Source: Cordylochernes scorpioides
Taxonomy: Eukaryota > Arthropoda > Arachnida > Pseudoscorpiones > Chernetidae
NCBI GenBank assembly: GCA_030710605.1
Contig: CP092886.1
Location: forward strand, 166,252,573 to 166,316,572
Length of the DNA stretch: 64,000 nt
Direction of reading: 5' to 3'
The position numbers and the translations under genes are program-made. The notes under the pieces were generated by a model. That model was not told where the DNA came from. It saw nothing but the letters and a program-made list of their open reading frames with translations, and did no database searches. Below, piece after piece: positions 21,233 through 32,435 of the stretch; the first letter of the stretch is position 1; each line of letters starts with the position of its first letter.

Positions 21233-22079
21233 ATATATATATATATTTCGATTAGATATTTGCATTATTATATATATATAATATTAAAGTTACATAAATG
21301 GAATCAAAATAATTTCAGTTAGGTTTTATTTCTTCTACCTATACTTTTCATATCTTCAATTTATATATATTCCTATTATTATTTTGATTTCAAATCATTA
21401 AAAATTACGAGTATATATAGAAATATAGGTTGCTTTTTCAAACATTTCTCTCTCTCCACACGATATATTTTACTCTTTCTGTCTTAATTTCTTATGAAAT
21501 ATAATGAATAATAGTACATTAACTTCACATTTAAATATATTTATATTTTTAAAATTAGGTATCAATGTCAAAATATTATTTTGCAATTTAATGAAATTTA
21601 TCAATTATTTGAAAATATAAACTTTATATATAAGGATTTCGTTATTTATGAGCGAAACAAATCAAATATGCTAGGTACTCCCAATTTTCATCATTTTCGT
21701 AAGACCATTAGAAAATAGTTTTTTTTTTCTTCAAAGAGGGAGCGCTTCTTATAAAATGTATATATTTTCAAAAAGAGATGGCCCTCTATTACATCATGTT
21801 TGAATATATTCTATCAAGACATTATTGTTTTCTTCATAAACGGCCCTTTATGATAAGAATGATGACCTGTTCAAACTCAAAACGAATCCAAGGGTGAGAA
21901 CTCTCTATGGAATATCAATATGATTTCAGAAAAAATATGTACAGCATTTGAAACAAGTGCATATGTTTTTAAGGAATTCTGGTTTGAGTAATAGCATAAA
22001 AATAGTTTGGATAAATATAAATCACCAAGAAAGGTATAGATATGCATACACCCTAATAAATGTGAAATCATTCATTTGA

Positions 22080-22770
22080 GTTCTAAAGGAGAAATCAGGT
22101 TATATTTGTTTACCATTTTCTTTTATTCGCTGAGTTAAAATTAAAGCAATATTCTCCTTTCTCCTGGGTCTTGTTTGTGGAAACCAAACAAAGGTATTTC
22201 TTTAAAGAAATCAACCTAAGAAAAATAGAAGTTGAGATATATATTGCACAAAGATTAGTTATATAAAAATATCTGTCATAAAATATAATAAAGTGAAAAA
22301 TGTCACATAAGAAAAATAGGCTTGTGTGCAAAAAGGAGTTTTGGAGTGGTGAGCGGTTGGACACAAAATCGATGGAAGTTTAATTAGGCGAAGAATGAAA
22401 GGCAGCAGTCATATCGCCGGTGTCATCTGCCGCTTTATTGGCCTTTTAATGTGGGCGAGCAGCTTTCTTGTCTCTTTTGGAATTATTCTCTACATACACT
22501 GATGTTCTCCCAGACTTAATATCGCGCTTAAATTTTGGGACACGAGAATCCTTTCAGGCTCTTTTTGGATTTATAAAAAGGGTATAAAGTATTAATACGT
22601 ACGGCTCTATACTTCAGTGTATTCCTCTTTTTATCAGGTGTGTGTTTTTAATTTTCAGAAACGGTTTATTGGTTTATTATTTAGATCTGTTATAAATAGT
22701 ATTCTCCAATGATTTATGTAATTCAATACAGCTTTTTTGTATAGTTATGGAAGCACCTCGCTGACGTTCA
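22080..22770. other. Non-repetitive intergenic DNA
   Basis: No gene is supported. From about 22330 to 22520 the composition is more balanced and matches nothing else in the window (it includes ATCGCCGGTGTCATCTGCCG and GGCCTTTTAATG). It could be a regulatory island. Confidence 0.35.
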
Positions 22771-22771
22771 T

Positions 22772-22998
22772 GTTATATCGGTATATTTCCTGGGCAAGGA
22801 ATGTGAAATATCGGCATATTTCCTAGGAAAATAATGTGAATTATATCGGTATATTTCTTGGGTAAATAATGTCAAATATATCATTATATATCCTGGGAAA
22901 ATAATGTGAAATATCGGTGTATATTTCCTGGGCAAATGAGGTGAAATATCGGTGTATATTTCCTGGGAAAATAATGCGGAAAATTGGTGTATTTCCAA
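22772..22998. repeat. Minisatellite, about six copies of a ~38 bp unit
   Basis: The unit is roughly ATCGGTATATTTCCTGGG followed by AAAATAATGTGAAAT, repeated with drift. Copies alternate GGGCAAG/GGGAAAAT in the middle. An open minus-strand frame across it is only a by-product of the repeat. Confidence 0.75.
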
Positions 22999-23514
22999 AC
23001 GACCACATAGTTCGAATTCAACGAGGTATCAAGACGATATATATACTCTAGGTTGCTCTCCTAGAAACGAATAAAGTAATTACATTTAGAAAGTCAGATA
23101 TTAACAATAACCTGTGTGTCTTAGAAAGTATTTCAAGCTTTATACTGTGAGATTTAGATATAAATGGTAGGCAACCGACATGTTCTGGATAGAGAATAAC
23201 ACAATATTGAAACGTTGATGAAGCAAGATTGCAGTCACTGTTTGATTGCTTTATACACAAATGTAATTTAAAAGACTTTGAGATAGAAAAGCAGCAGATA
23301 TACAATATATTTCTTATACATGCTTACAACCTTGAAACTCTAAATTCAGTAAGATATCAGAAATAATCTGAATCTTTAATGAGGTAACAATCCTAAACAA
23401 TGATAGGTAGGAAGATGATAGACACAAATACACCATTTATACAAGAACAATATGAGAGGCACTCTTTAAAATACTTAGAAACAAATACAATATTCCCCAT
23501 TGATATACAAGACA

Positions 23515-23895
23515 TATATTAAATTTTGACTCTAACTCTGCCTTTGCCGGTCCCAAGTCCGGATGAAAAAGGAAGAGGGGGAACAGTAACAAGCTCTCTA
23601 AAAAGCCTGGGCTCCGCTGGTCTGGCTGATAGTACCCTGTAAGGGCTCCTAATCCAGGGATACAGGATGAGCAGCGTTTGTACTCCATGTTAGGAGCGGC
23701 TGCACATGGCGTCTGTTCCTCATGTCAGAGGCGGCTATTTATTTTGGAGCTAAGTTGGCCTGCCACTGAGTAGTGCTCCCAGTCTTAATCACAAAGGCAG
23801 ACGCATTCTACTTCACACAGTCATGATGGTTGTCAAACAAGCTTTATAACCTAATATGATTGAATGGAGATAAGAAAGAAGAAGAAGGAAGATAA
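23515..23895. repeat. Dispersed repeat A, copy 1
   Basis: From CTCTGCCTTTGCCGGTCCCA through CATGTCAGAGGCGGC to GGTTGTCAAAC, this matches 32436-32815 at high identity. The GCCGGTCCCAAG-CCGG-ATGAAAA segment and the AAGAAGAAG end look like the 3' part of a non-LTR retrotransposon or SINE. No RT is nearby. Class uncertain. Confidence 0.55.
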
Positions 23896-23899
23896 CGTA

Positions 23900-24425
23900 A
23901 AAGCAATCACCAATTCACATAATAACTCATTATAATTCTTATTAGGTTTTAAATGTATCGTTTGGCCAATATAAGTTCAGGAAAGGATGTAAATCCCTTA
24001 TGGTTGAAGAAGACGATTGACATATCGGAGAACCCCTCAAACCTTCGATAATAATTTATTTCGAAAATGTAATTGATCTCATAGATTTTCTGATAGATCG
24101 ATAAAATAAATTGATTGGTTAATTTTAATTCTCTATATATAGTTGGGAGTCATCTTAGTCGTTCCATATTATATGGATTATCTCATGTCATCTTATATTT
24201 ATTAACTTGACCCGTATGTCTCTTTCTATCCTGAAATTATCTTATTTTATTCCGAGACCAATATGAAAATCTACCTAGCTTAAGTATCTAGCTATGCATC
24301 TCTCTTTTCTGCATATATATTTCTGAAATTGTTATATACTTTATATTTCACGTTATCGATAAATTCATTTCACAATTGGGTTATATTTTAGAGACATTAA
24401 TATTTTTATTATCCCTAGTACACGT
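23900..24425. other. AT-rich intergenic DNA
   Basis: No coding region, terminal repeat or repeat match found. Confidence 0.35.
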
Positions 24426-24600
24426 GATACAAGCCATGATAATCATGAGGCTGTAGTTTTGTCACCGACCTGAGTTCTCTAGTATGCAGAGACGGTCAAT
24501 AGATGGCGCCTAATTTTGACGTACATTTTAACGGGAGAGGTGATTATATATTTATAGATCAATATCCTCCCGCGGCAAAATTTCCAAATTCCGCCCGTTA
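24426..24600 (+). repeat. Family 3 repeat fragment
   Basis: The segment TTTTGTCACCGACCTGAG, GACGGTCAATAGATGGCG and CTCCCGCGGCAAAATTTCCA is a diverged, reverse-oriented match to the family 3 units at 37564 and 53978. A TCTCT/AGAGA hairpin here replaces a CGCT/AGCG hairpin in the 54 kb copy, so pairing is kept although the sequence changed. The canonical ribozyme part is missing. Confidence 0.5.
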
Positions 24601-24699
24601 AAATATTAATTTAATCGAACTATCAGCATAGATTGTATTTATAATAGAAATGCTAATAATTTATTATGCCATTCAAATTGTAGAAACCAGCAAATCATT

Positions 24700-24990
24700 G
24701 AAAGAAGGAATTAATCAACACAAAATAACTTTGATGCATTAGTGCGCCATCTGTTATGGAAATTCTAAGTATTATAGATACGTATGATTCTTTCAAAAAA
24801 AATATAAAAAATTCTACTGCTCTTACTGCAATGGAAAAATTATTCGAAAAATACAATATAACAGCGGTATGGTAGATTAAACTGACGAAACCGCTGGTAG
24901 GGTTCACCACTGATGATCCAGGCCCCCCCCCCCTTTATTTTTTCCATTGCAGTAAGGGCATTTGAAATTGTTTATTTTTTTTATTCGAAA
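24700..24990 (+). repeat. Family 2 repeat fragment with inverted ends
   Basis: It contains the GTGCGCCATCTGTTATG box (reverse) and the TGCAATGGAAAAATTA word, then the family 2 core on the plus strand. An oligo-C run follows, then the reverse of TGCAATGGAAA. A partial inverted arrangement of one unit. Confidence 0.6.
24862..24921 (+). ncRNA. Non-canonical hammerhead core, partly decayed
   Basis: Strands CAGCGGU-A-UGGUAGA, CUGAC-GAA-ACCGCUG and UUCACCA-CUGAUGA-UCCAG are present in the family 2 order. Stem III (7 bp) and stem I are kept. Stem II has lost two pairs beside the core, so this copy is probably inactive. Confidence 0.5.
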
Positions 24991-25685
24991 ATAACTTCAA
25001 ATTTACAAAACAACTTCAACTAATCACAAACCCTTTCAATCCACGTTGACCACGCACTGAAAAATAGCCGTATACCAGAATTTGTGTGACAAAGCATCCA
25101 TCTTATACCAGACGATAAAATCACTGGAGGCCATTTTAGGAAAACAGAGCCTCTGTTGACGACGCAAAAAACCCAAATAGAAAAAAAATACTTGCCAGAA
25201 ATATAGAGAATTTATATATTCCTAAAAATTATTTCCATCATTATTTTTGTATGTATACTTTTTATTCTATATTCATTTATATTTATTAACAATATGTTGT
25301 ACCATATTTTCCATTTTATTCGTATTTAACACTTTATTTTTATTTATATTAAATTATATAGTAATAATTGTATTATTACAGCAAATTTATAGTTTTTTTA
25401 TATATTTAATATACAACGAAATTTTCATCAGTTTCTTTACTTTGGACTTGTATAGCGATAGTAACTCACCTGCTCGCTTGATTTAGTCCAAATAACAAAG
25501 AAAACCTCTATAAAGAGAGATGAATTGCTTATCGAAATATTGGTGAAATAAATTTCTAATAAATCTATTATATGCTGATATTTAATTTATAAATAATAGT
25601 ATTGAGATTGCTCCATTTTCAAAAATCTACATATATATTTTTTTTTTTTAAAGATTGAGCAATCCATAATAATATATATAAATAA
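24991..25685. other. AT-rich DNA without a recognised feature
   Basis: An open frame at 25247-25486 encodes a run of Ile, Leu and Phe, which AT-rich DNA gives by chance. No gene is supported. Confidence 0.35.
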
Positions 25686-25687
25686 AT

Positions 25688-25985
25688 ATAAAGCATATAT
25701 TGGATCTGAATTTATTAAACGGCCAATATATCTAGGGGCACAACACGCCTCTCTTTATCAAGGCTTTTGATTTAAACTAAATCACGTGGGCATGTTATCC
25801 ACTCATGCTATACAAGATCAAAGTAAGGACTTACTTTGATCTTGTATAGCATGAGTGGATCACATACCCACGTGATTTAGTTTAAATCAAAAGCCTTGAT
25901 AAAGAGAGGCGTGTTGTGCCCCTAGATATATTGGCCGTTTAATAAATTCAGATCCAATATATGCTTTATATTTATTTATATATAT
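25688..25985. repeat. Near-perfect 290 bp palindrome
   Basis: Two arms of about 140 bp meet near 25832 (GTAAGGACTTAC). They run from AAGCATATATTGGATC through GGCCAATATATCTAGGGGCA and CTCTCTTTATCAAGGC. The outer CATATATTGGATC word is also at the edge of the Penelope-type terminal repeats, so this is taken as a diverged foldback of that class. Confidence 0.75.
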
Positions 25986-26489
25986 ATATATATATTACTC
26001 TTTATGGAATATATGGTTTCATCTTATGGTATGAAAAGAGAGGGAAAAATCCTATGTGCGCTATATCTAAATTATAGCTATTAAATAAATAATCAAAACA
26101 ACATTCATATATCCAAATCACATCAATAACAGCTACTTTTATAGGTAATCAAATATATTTTTCAAAAATGACAAATAGAAATTCTATTTCCTGTTCCCAT
26201 GTAAAGAATTAAAAACAAAATTCTATAAGAAAGGAGACGGAAATAAATAGCCCAAAATGCGGAAATCCTGAAGGATATCTTTTATTATCAGAGAAGGTTG
26301 GTGTGTGTGAAAGATAATACACACGCCTCTAATCCACGTCTCGCTCGCTGTCTAATTCCTTCGCCACAAATCTGGCTGCTCCGACATTTTAGAGTCGATT
26401 GGTGGTTGGATACATTGTCACACAGATATCATCTACAAGGTACTTTAATCGAATTCCTGGAATTTTTTATAGTAAAAAAATAATACAAG

Positions 26490-26940
26490 ATCAAACGAAA
26501 ATATTATATGGGAATCTTCGAAATAATCCCTTCCACATCTAAACATCTATGCCATCTCACTTCCATATTTTCATAGCATTTTTAATAGTTGTTTTCTTAC
26601 AATCCTCCGAGGAACTTAAGCAATTCTTCTATTATGACCTATCTTGACTAGAATCGCTGCTCTTTAAGAAGTATTTCATTTAACTGACTATAATAAAGTT
26701 ATATGGCGTAAGATTCGGTGAGTATGGGGCCTGAGGAACTATATCTGCCACGGTAATGGCTAATTAATTCAAAACCTGCAACAGCAGTGCGAGTTCTGGC
26801 GTCGTCCTGGTGGAAAACCCAATCCCGAGAAGCTCATTTTATGGTCTCTTTCTCCTTATGACTTCCCATAGTAGCCGCAAAAAAATCGATATAGACATTC
26901 TGGTTTATGTTTGTCCTTCAGGGAAAAAATGGCAGAACAA
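26490..26940 (-). pseudogene. Mariner-like transposase relic
   Basis: Read on the minus strand in shifting frames it gives SHKEKETIK, then VFHQDDARTRTAVAGFELI in the place of the HDNARPH block. PQAPYSPNLTPYNF follows in the place of PYSPDLAPSDY, and then a C-terminal CKKTTIKNAMKIWK. This is the last third of a mariner transposase with stops and shifts. No terminal repeats were found. Long dead. Confidence 0.65.
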
Positions 26941-26944
26941 AATT

Positions 26945-28065
26945 TAATATTAAAAAATATTACCAACAGAACATTGTGTTTGGATTTTGAGAACGAGGTT
27001 TCTTTAGTTTTGATTCTTCTTTATAGCGTTATTATTTTGATTGATGTCTGGTTTCCGGATCAGAACCATAAACCCACGTTTCTTCTATTTTATTACTTCT
27101 TTTAACTATTTATTATTATATGCGAACATTATTGATATTAGATTGATTTTTCTATTTTCTTCTATATAGGTCTTCAGATTCTGGATCATCTCGGATAGCT
27201 GAAACTGTGGTTTTCTCTAGATATGTCTCGCCGAATGTCATTCGAAGCATCAACAACTTTTTCTGTTGCTGGAATCTCTATTTTTCGAACAGAAATGCAT
27301 ACATATTTGTTGTTCAGAAATTTTAGGCATAGGAAAATTCCCGAAAACACTGATAGCAAAAATAAAATTAATATATTATTATAGTGTAAGAATATTTCTA
27401 TAGAAAAGAAAATGTTTGTGATTTCTACGACTTAATGTTCACGAATTGTAAACACCTGTTCCTTTTTTTTTTGGTCCATGGTTAGATTTTTTAAAATCAT
27501 TCTGGGAGTTTGATGCAAGTACCTTGTACAATAAACCCAAGTTTCAAAATGTCTATAAAATGCATAAAGTATGAGAGTCTTTAAACTGTTTAATAAATTT
27601 CATATATTAAAGTTATAAAAAAACTTCGATTGCGTTTTTATTGCACATTGATGATTAGTTGACCAAACGAATGTGTGTTTCATTCATGTGGAATTATGTT
27701 TCAAACATAAGATTTCATATTTACTCACACAAACAGAATGTTTATCCTTTAAAGAGGAAAACAACATTTGACCTGCATAAAGATAAATTTCAGAACGCTA
27801 GTCAAATTTTTATTTTATAAGTTTATTTTATCCAATTTATTTATTTGATAGAGAGAGAGAGAACTCCTGAATATTTAATAGTATACCTGAATTCCTTTTA
27901 CCTTGTTGTAAACTCTGTTTCAACACAGTGAAGTCAGTATATTGGGTAAATTGTTGATAGTTATATAGAGAAATTGGTTTAACAATATATGGATGTATAT
28001 TCTTTATATCGTGAAAAATATAAATTTATTAGTAATGCTAATATTAGTAATATATATATTTAATT
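26945..28065. other. AT-rich intergenic DNA
   Basis: No gene, RNA or repeat match was found. A short GAGAGAGAGAGAG run lies near 27852. Confidence 0.35.
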
Positions 28066-28302
28066 AAAAAGACATATATTGGATCAAAATATCATTTATT
28101 TTACCAATATTTCAGTTGGCTGAACGCCAACCTTTATCAAGGTGTTATAACATTCTAAAGTGTGTCAACAACTGGTTGATGGTTGTTGACACACTTTAAA
28201 ATGTTATAACACCTTGATGAAGGTTGGCGTTCAGCCAACTGAAATATTGATAAAATAAATGATATTTTGATCCAATATATGCATTTTTAATTAAAGATTT
28301 AT
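28066..28302. repeat. Penelope-type terminal repeat, inverted pair
   Basis: Left arm: AATTAAAAAGACATATATTG through AGTTGGCTGAACGCCAACC and GGTGTTATAACATT. Then a CAACAACTGGTTGATGGTTG turn, then the reverse complement ending at TTTTTAATTAAAG. It lies directly before the Penelope-like ORF and is its terminal repeat. On one strand it reads CUUGAUAAAG, then a GGUUGGC/GCCAAC hairpin, then UGAAAUAUUGG. This has the shape of a hammerhead stem II with a decayed core. Confidence 0.7.
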
Positions 28303-29126
28303 CTATGGATTGCTCTATTTTCAATATATATATATTGAACTCCCTACCGTTTCTAGACATAAAATTAACCAGAAACCAAGATAGAATTGAAACTCGAATA
28401 TACCGAAAACCTACCCATACTGGAAGCTATCTGAACTTCAATTCATTTGGTCCCATCCACCATAAAATTTCCGTGGTAAAAACTCTTTCAAAAAGACTAA
28501 CCACACACTTTTCAACAAACGATAACGACACAAAAAAAGAAAGAACCAAGATATTTCAAGAACTACTTAGCAATAATTACCCTAAACCGTTTATCAAAAA
28601 GAATTTCTACAGACTGAGAATATCACCCACAAACAATAGACAAACTTCATCCCAAAACATTTTTTGCTCCCTGCCATACAGCTATGGCTGTGAAAGAATA
28701 GCTAGAAAACTAAAATACTACAATATCACAACAAGATTCCAATCTACCTCGAATCTTAACAACATCCTCCGCCATCCTGATACAAAAAAGGTCACTGAAC
28801 CAAACAATAGAACCAATGTCATATACAAAATACCATGCAAGTCTTGTCAAGCCGTCTACATAGGAGAAACCGGTAAACCATTAATAGAAAGAATCAACCA
28901 GCACAAATCAGCCCTAAAACACCATAACCCGACCTCCTTATTAGTAGATCATGCTCTCATCAATGGCCACATTCCAGACTTTGAAAAAACATCAATAATA
29001 CACCAAGATATAAAAGAAAAGCACAGCAGGCTATTCTTGGAGAGTTGGAGTTCTTTGGAAGACAGAAATAGCATAAACCGAAAGATCGATATACCGGACA
29101 TGTACACACAATTTAGATGCTCCTAG
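28303..29126 (+). pseudogene. Penelope-like element ORF: RT end plus GIY-YIG nuclease, 5'-truncated
   Basis: The 273-codon frame starts inside the RT. LPFLDIKLTRNQDRIETRIY and RKPTHTGSYLNFNS are the conserved end of the Penelope RT. The C-terminal part has VIYKIPCKSCQAVYIGETGK, which is the GIY-YIG nuclease with its CxxC finger, and an RINQHKSALK helix. FLESWSSLEDRNSINR carries the catalytic Glu and the final Asn/Arg block. Full elements have about 800 codons, so two thirds are lost at the 5' side, as is common for this class. The frame itself is intact to its stop. Penelope-like elements carry hammerheads in their terminal repeats and are the proposed partner for retrozymes; that role here is inference. 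Confidence 0.9.
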
Positions 29127-29900
29127 AATAGGAACCTCTATGTATATATGAACTTCAGTGAAATGTCTTCATTCATAATGCAATAGCCGAATATTTATTT
29201 TGTATATATAGATATTTACTTTTCACTCTATTTATTCATTTATTTTAATTGGTATTGTACGATATTTATTTGTATATATTACATTTTCAATTGGATGATT
29301 TTCGCCCGAAGAGATTGTGAGACGCCCGTGTCTCAAGTGTAATGCGCGGCTTGCCGCGAGAGGGGATGAGATCCTTGAAAAAGATGGCCGTTTAGCCCAT
29401 TGAAATATCGGAAATAAAAGATTATTTATTGAATCCAAGATGTGCCCTTTATGAACAAATATAACAATATGGATTGCTCTATTTTCAGAATATATATATA
29501 TATTATAAAAATGATTTCTTCTAATTTTGGAATTAGATATATAGAATTATTAGTTGTGATCTTAATTATTTTGAGAATTGAGCATTTGCTTGAGGTTGGT
29601 ATACATGAGTATTTGAATTATAGTCGTGGTAAAATAATAAAACCTATTATAATCACAATTTGCTTCAATTGTTCTAATAAAGTATAGAATACATAATTTT
29701 GAGAAAGTACTACCTTACTTAAGGCGTGAAGAATGAAGAAAACAAAAGACTTATTTACATATCTACAAAAGATTTGAGCCGGCCAACGGAAAACAACAAC
29801 AATAGGTTTATATAGGGAAAGCGGCGACTTCTGGCGGTCGACTTTACAGAGTAGTTTAAAATTATAATTTAAAAATAAAATAACATTTTTATAATATATA
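29127..29900 (+). repeat. Penelope-like 3' region and terminal repeat family
   Basis: After the stop codon the sequence carries GATCCTTGAAAAAGATGGCC, TTAGCCCATTGAAATATCGG and GGATTGCTCTATTTTCA, matching the terminal repeats elsewhere. A further segment (about 29640-29860) reads TTAAGGCG, GAGCCGGCCAACGG and GGCGACTTCTGGCGG. It recurs at 56990-57240 and around 57470-58250, so it is probably part of the same element or one that often lies beside it. Confidence 0.6.
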
Positions 29901-30348
29901 TACATATATGTAGTTGAAAGTTATATTTGTTTTATATTAAATTATTATATATGTAACTTATATACTATGTGTTTCAAAATATAGAATAAACACATATGTA
30001 ATATTTATATAGATCACAAACCTTTTAACAAGGCAACTTTTAATAAGACTAACCAATGTAGATTCTCTTCATCTTAAACTCACTCACTTCTGGACATGAA
30101 GCTTGGACAATTTGAGAGAAAGATGCGAAAAGATTATTTTCTAAAATTGATGTTTAAAAATATATTTTTGAAAAGAATCTCAGCCACCTTTTTTGTCATA
30201 CTCATATCTCTGACATCTAGAAATAACAAGCCTCAAAAATGGTTTTCTATAAATGTGTTAGTCGTTCTTTTACATCTGTATAAAGCCAATATCAAAGTAC
30301 TATATATATAATAAATATATATGTAAAAAATAATAAAAAATACAAAAA

Positions 30349-30391
30349 CCACGTTGATTGGGGCCAACTCCCCGAAACGCGTAGATATGGA
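30349..30391 (+). ncRNA. Decayed type I hammerhead
   Basis: GGGG-CCAACU-CCCC (stem II), GAAA, ACGCGU and a GUA triplet are still present. The CUGAUGA strand has become UUGAUUG, so activity is not expected. Confidence 0.5.
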
Positions 30392-30507
30392 CTTTTCTTA
30401 TTTATCAAGAAATTTGGTTTGCTTAATATCATGAAACAAGTTAAATCAACGTTTAGTTGAATTTTGTTCCACTAAATGGCGCTCTGTCATCTAAAATGTT
30501 TGTGTGA

Positions 30508-30956
30508 CTCTTTTTCAAGGCTATTTTTCCAAATTAAGATGGCCTTCTAACCTCGATCGAGCCCAGCAAATCAGTCGCAATTCTAAAGGCACAAGTCTTT
30601 CAAGAAGCAGAAAGCCATTAAGATCGCCAGGGTGGATCTTGTGAAGGGATAGCAGGGATCAGCACCAGGTGCAGTGAGGATTGCTCAGGAGACTGGATGG
30701 ACCTGGAGGCCTCTCAATGTATTGGACTAAGTCCAGGTGAAGTCCTCTGAGGGAAGGCTGGTTGAGAAGGCGCAGGACCCCGAAGTGGTTGGAGACGACG
30801 ACCATGTTTTCGACTTTCAGAGCTTCAATGACTATCATGCTTTCAGATGGAATTGTAGTTTGTCTCTTCTTCTTCATAGACGCCATGGCAGGAGAGAGGA
30901 GAAGATGGTTCCTCTTCGAGCGCTAGGAGAGAACTCGCCGGCAAAAAACCCATGCT
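30508..30956. other. 449 bp GC-rich insert flanked by 12 bp repeats
   Basis: The insert is bounded by ATG-T/C-TTGTGTGA at 30496-30507 and 30952-30963 (one mismatch), which looks like a target-site duplication. On the plus strand it begins CTCTTTTTC, like the pyrimidine start of a ribosomal-protein mRNA, and ends near an A6 run. On the minus strand a 75-codon frame runs 30886-30659. Neither strand gives a protein I recognise. It could be a retrocopied host transcript. Confidence 0.4.
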
Positions 30957-31019
30957 TGTGTGAGCGGTCAGGATATGCCTTTTTTTGTTTTAATATATAT
31001 ATATAATTCTCATTGTAAT

Positions 31020-31550
31020 TTAAGGAGTATTATTAATAAAGAGCTATAAAAAAGGGAGCGATCTTTCGAAATACTTAAACTTTTTGTTCCTCATATACTT
31101 TGATCCACTTTGATCTCAGTCTAAAGACAGAGAATCGATTTGTTTTCCATATAGACCTAGGTATGCTTTCCATACTATTGTTCAAGGAGTGTATAAACCC
31201 GGGTTTGAACATAGCGACACAGATTGTATGTTCAATCTTCTGTCACCGATTAGTTAGTCGTTTGTGAGTTAAAGTGGAGACGGGTCACAGTCGTTGACAC
31301 CGATGGACGAACACAGACGGCTATAAGGAAGTTCGCCCGGGGGGTTATCCTGGAGGCCTGAAACATCGGCTGTTTCCTCATTTGGCTTTCATTTCTCTAT
31401 TCAAAACCGTTTCTCCTTTGAAAATTCTACCACATCGTCTTTAACACAGGGTGAATCTTAATAGAATACGCTCAAGGAACTCAAGTTACCTCTATTTCTC
31501 TCTTCTCTATGCAGGGTGAATAATGCGCGAATCATTTCAAATATTTGCAT
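31020..31550. other. Intergenic DNA without a recognised feature
   Basis: A more balanced stretch (31230-31400) has no match in the window. No coding region is supported. Confidence 0.3.
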
Positions 31551-31554
31551 AAAA

Positions 31555-31772
31555 TAAACTCATGGACAATACTTAAAGAAATTGTACCCTTCAGCATGTA
31601 TATAAAGAATCAGATAATAACTCTGAAAGTTATTTGATACACTTCGACCTTTATGAAAGACATACGAGATAACCAAGTGTGAATAAATTTGCCTCTGTCT
31701 CCTTATAAAAATAGACGACTGGCGACATTAAAGACATTCTAATTCGTTAACTGTTGTCCATGAGTGTATTTA
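31555..31772 (+). mobile_element. MITE copy (ACTCATGGACAA family)
   Basis: It runs from AACTCATGGACAATACTTAA through CATACGAGATAACCAAGTGT and CTCTGTCTCCTTATAAAAAT to GTCCATGAGTGTA. The ends are inverted repeats. No ORF. Confidence 0.6.
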
Positions 31773-32119
31773 TTATTTTATAACTAAAAGATTTGAAATT
31801 TCTCGTCGTTCCAAAAATGAAATAGATCTTTAAACCGTAAATTGTTTTGATTTTTCATGTTTATTTATAGATGAAAATAGATGGCGTATAGTTTTGAGGT
31901 TTATTTCGACTGAAGAGAAAGGCGACTTTTATTTCTGTACATTTTTATCTTACTACAATTGTATATTGATATTAATTAGTTATTTTCTCGCTTTTTTAAC
32001 TCTCCACATTAACAATTTTCCTTTTATGTCATTAGTTTATAACTATATACATTTTATTCAATAAATGTATAGAAGTGGGATATCATCCGGATGAATGTAA
32101 AAATAACACTTACGAATAA

Positions 32120-32400
32120 TTTCAAAACCAGGCAAAATTGATTAAGAAGAAAATAGAAGTTATAGACCTATATTGTTGACATCTAATATCGCTAAAATAT
32201 TTGAGAATATAATAAAAAATAATTTAAGTAACTACCATTTAGAGAATGATTTAATGAGCCCAAGGCAACACGGTTTTATGAAATCTAGATCAACAAACAC
32301 TGGAATGAGAAAATAATAGAAACTATATTGAAGCATAAACAAGATGAACTGACTTCTTTGATAACCGTAGATGTAGCTGGTGCATTCAACAACTACACTA
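32120..32400 (+). pseudogene. LINE reverse transcriptase scrap
   Basis: A frame with one shift reads YRPILLTSNIAKIFENII-like residues, NDLMSPRQHGFMKSRSTNTG, then LITVDVAGAFNN. These are the first RT blocks up to the first catalytic Asp region of a jockey-type LINE. The homology stops abruptly near 32395. A LINE C-terminal piece on the same strand lies at 33185-33600 and could be from the same element. Confidence 0.65.
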
Positions 32401-32435
32401 CACACATATGTACTCTTATATTATATATATATATA

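Larger units (their letters stand above)
19532..22075 (+). repeat. 2.6 kb tandem duplication, copy 2
   Basis: Near-identical to 16938-19530 with a few substitutions and small indels, such as a shorter AT-rich stretch near 21620. Its right edge follows the word AATGTGAAATCATT, which also closes copy 1. Confidence 0.88.
30340..30980 (+). repeat. Family 1 repeat unit split by an insertion
   Basis: The unit shows GAAACGCG, TATCAAGAAATTTGG, CACTAAATGGCGCTCTGTCA and, after the insert, GAGCGGTCAGGATATGCC. That is the normal order of a plus-strand family 1 unit. The interruption (30508-30956) is described separately. Confidence 0.65.

Noticed and set aside
22768..22998. Repeat protein on the minus strand
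   Set aside because: The frame is a by-product of the minisatellite period; units drift in length and the frame is not maintained as protein.
25247..25486. Membrane-protein-like frame
   Set aside because: Ile/Leu/Phe-rich because of AT-rich DNA; no conserved feature.
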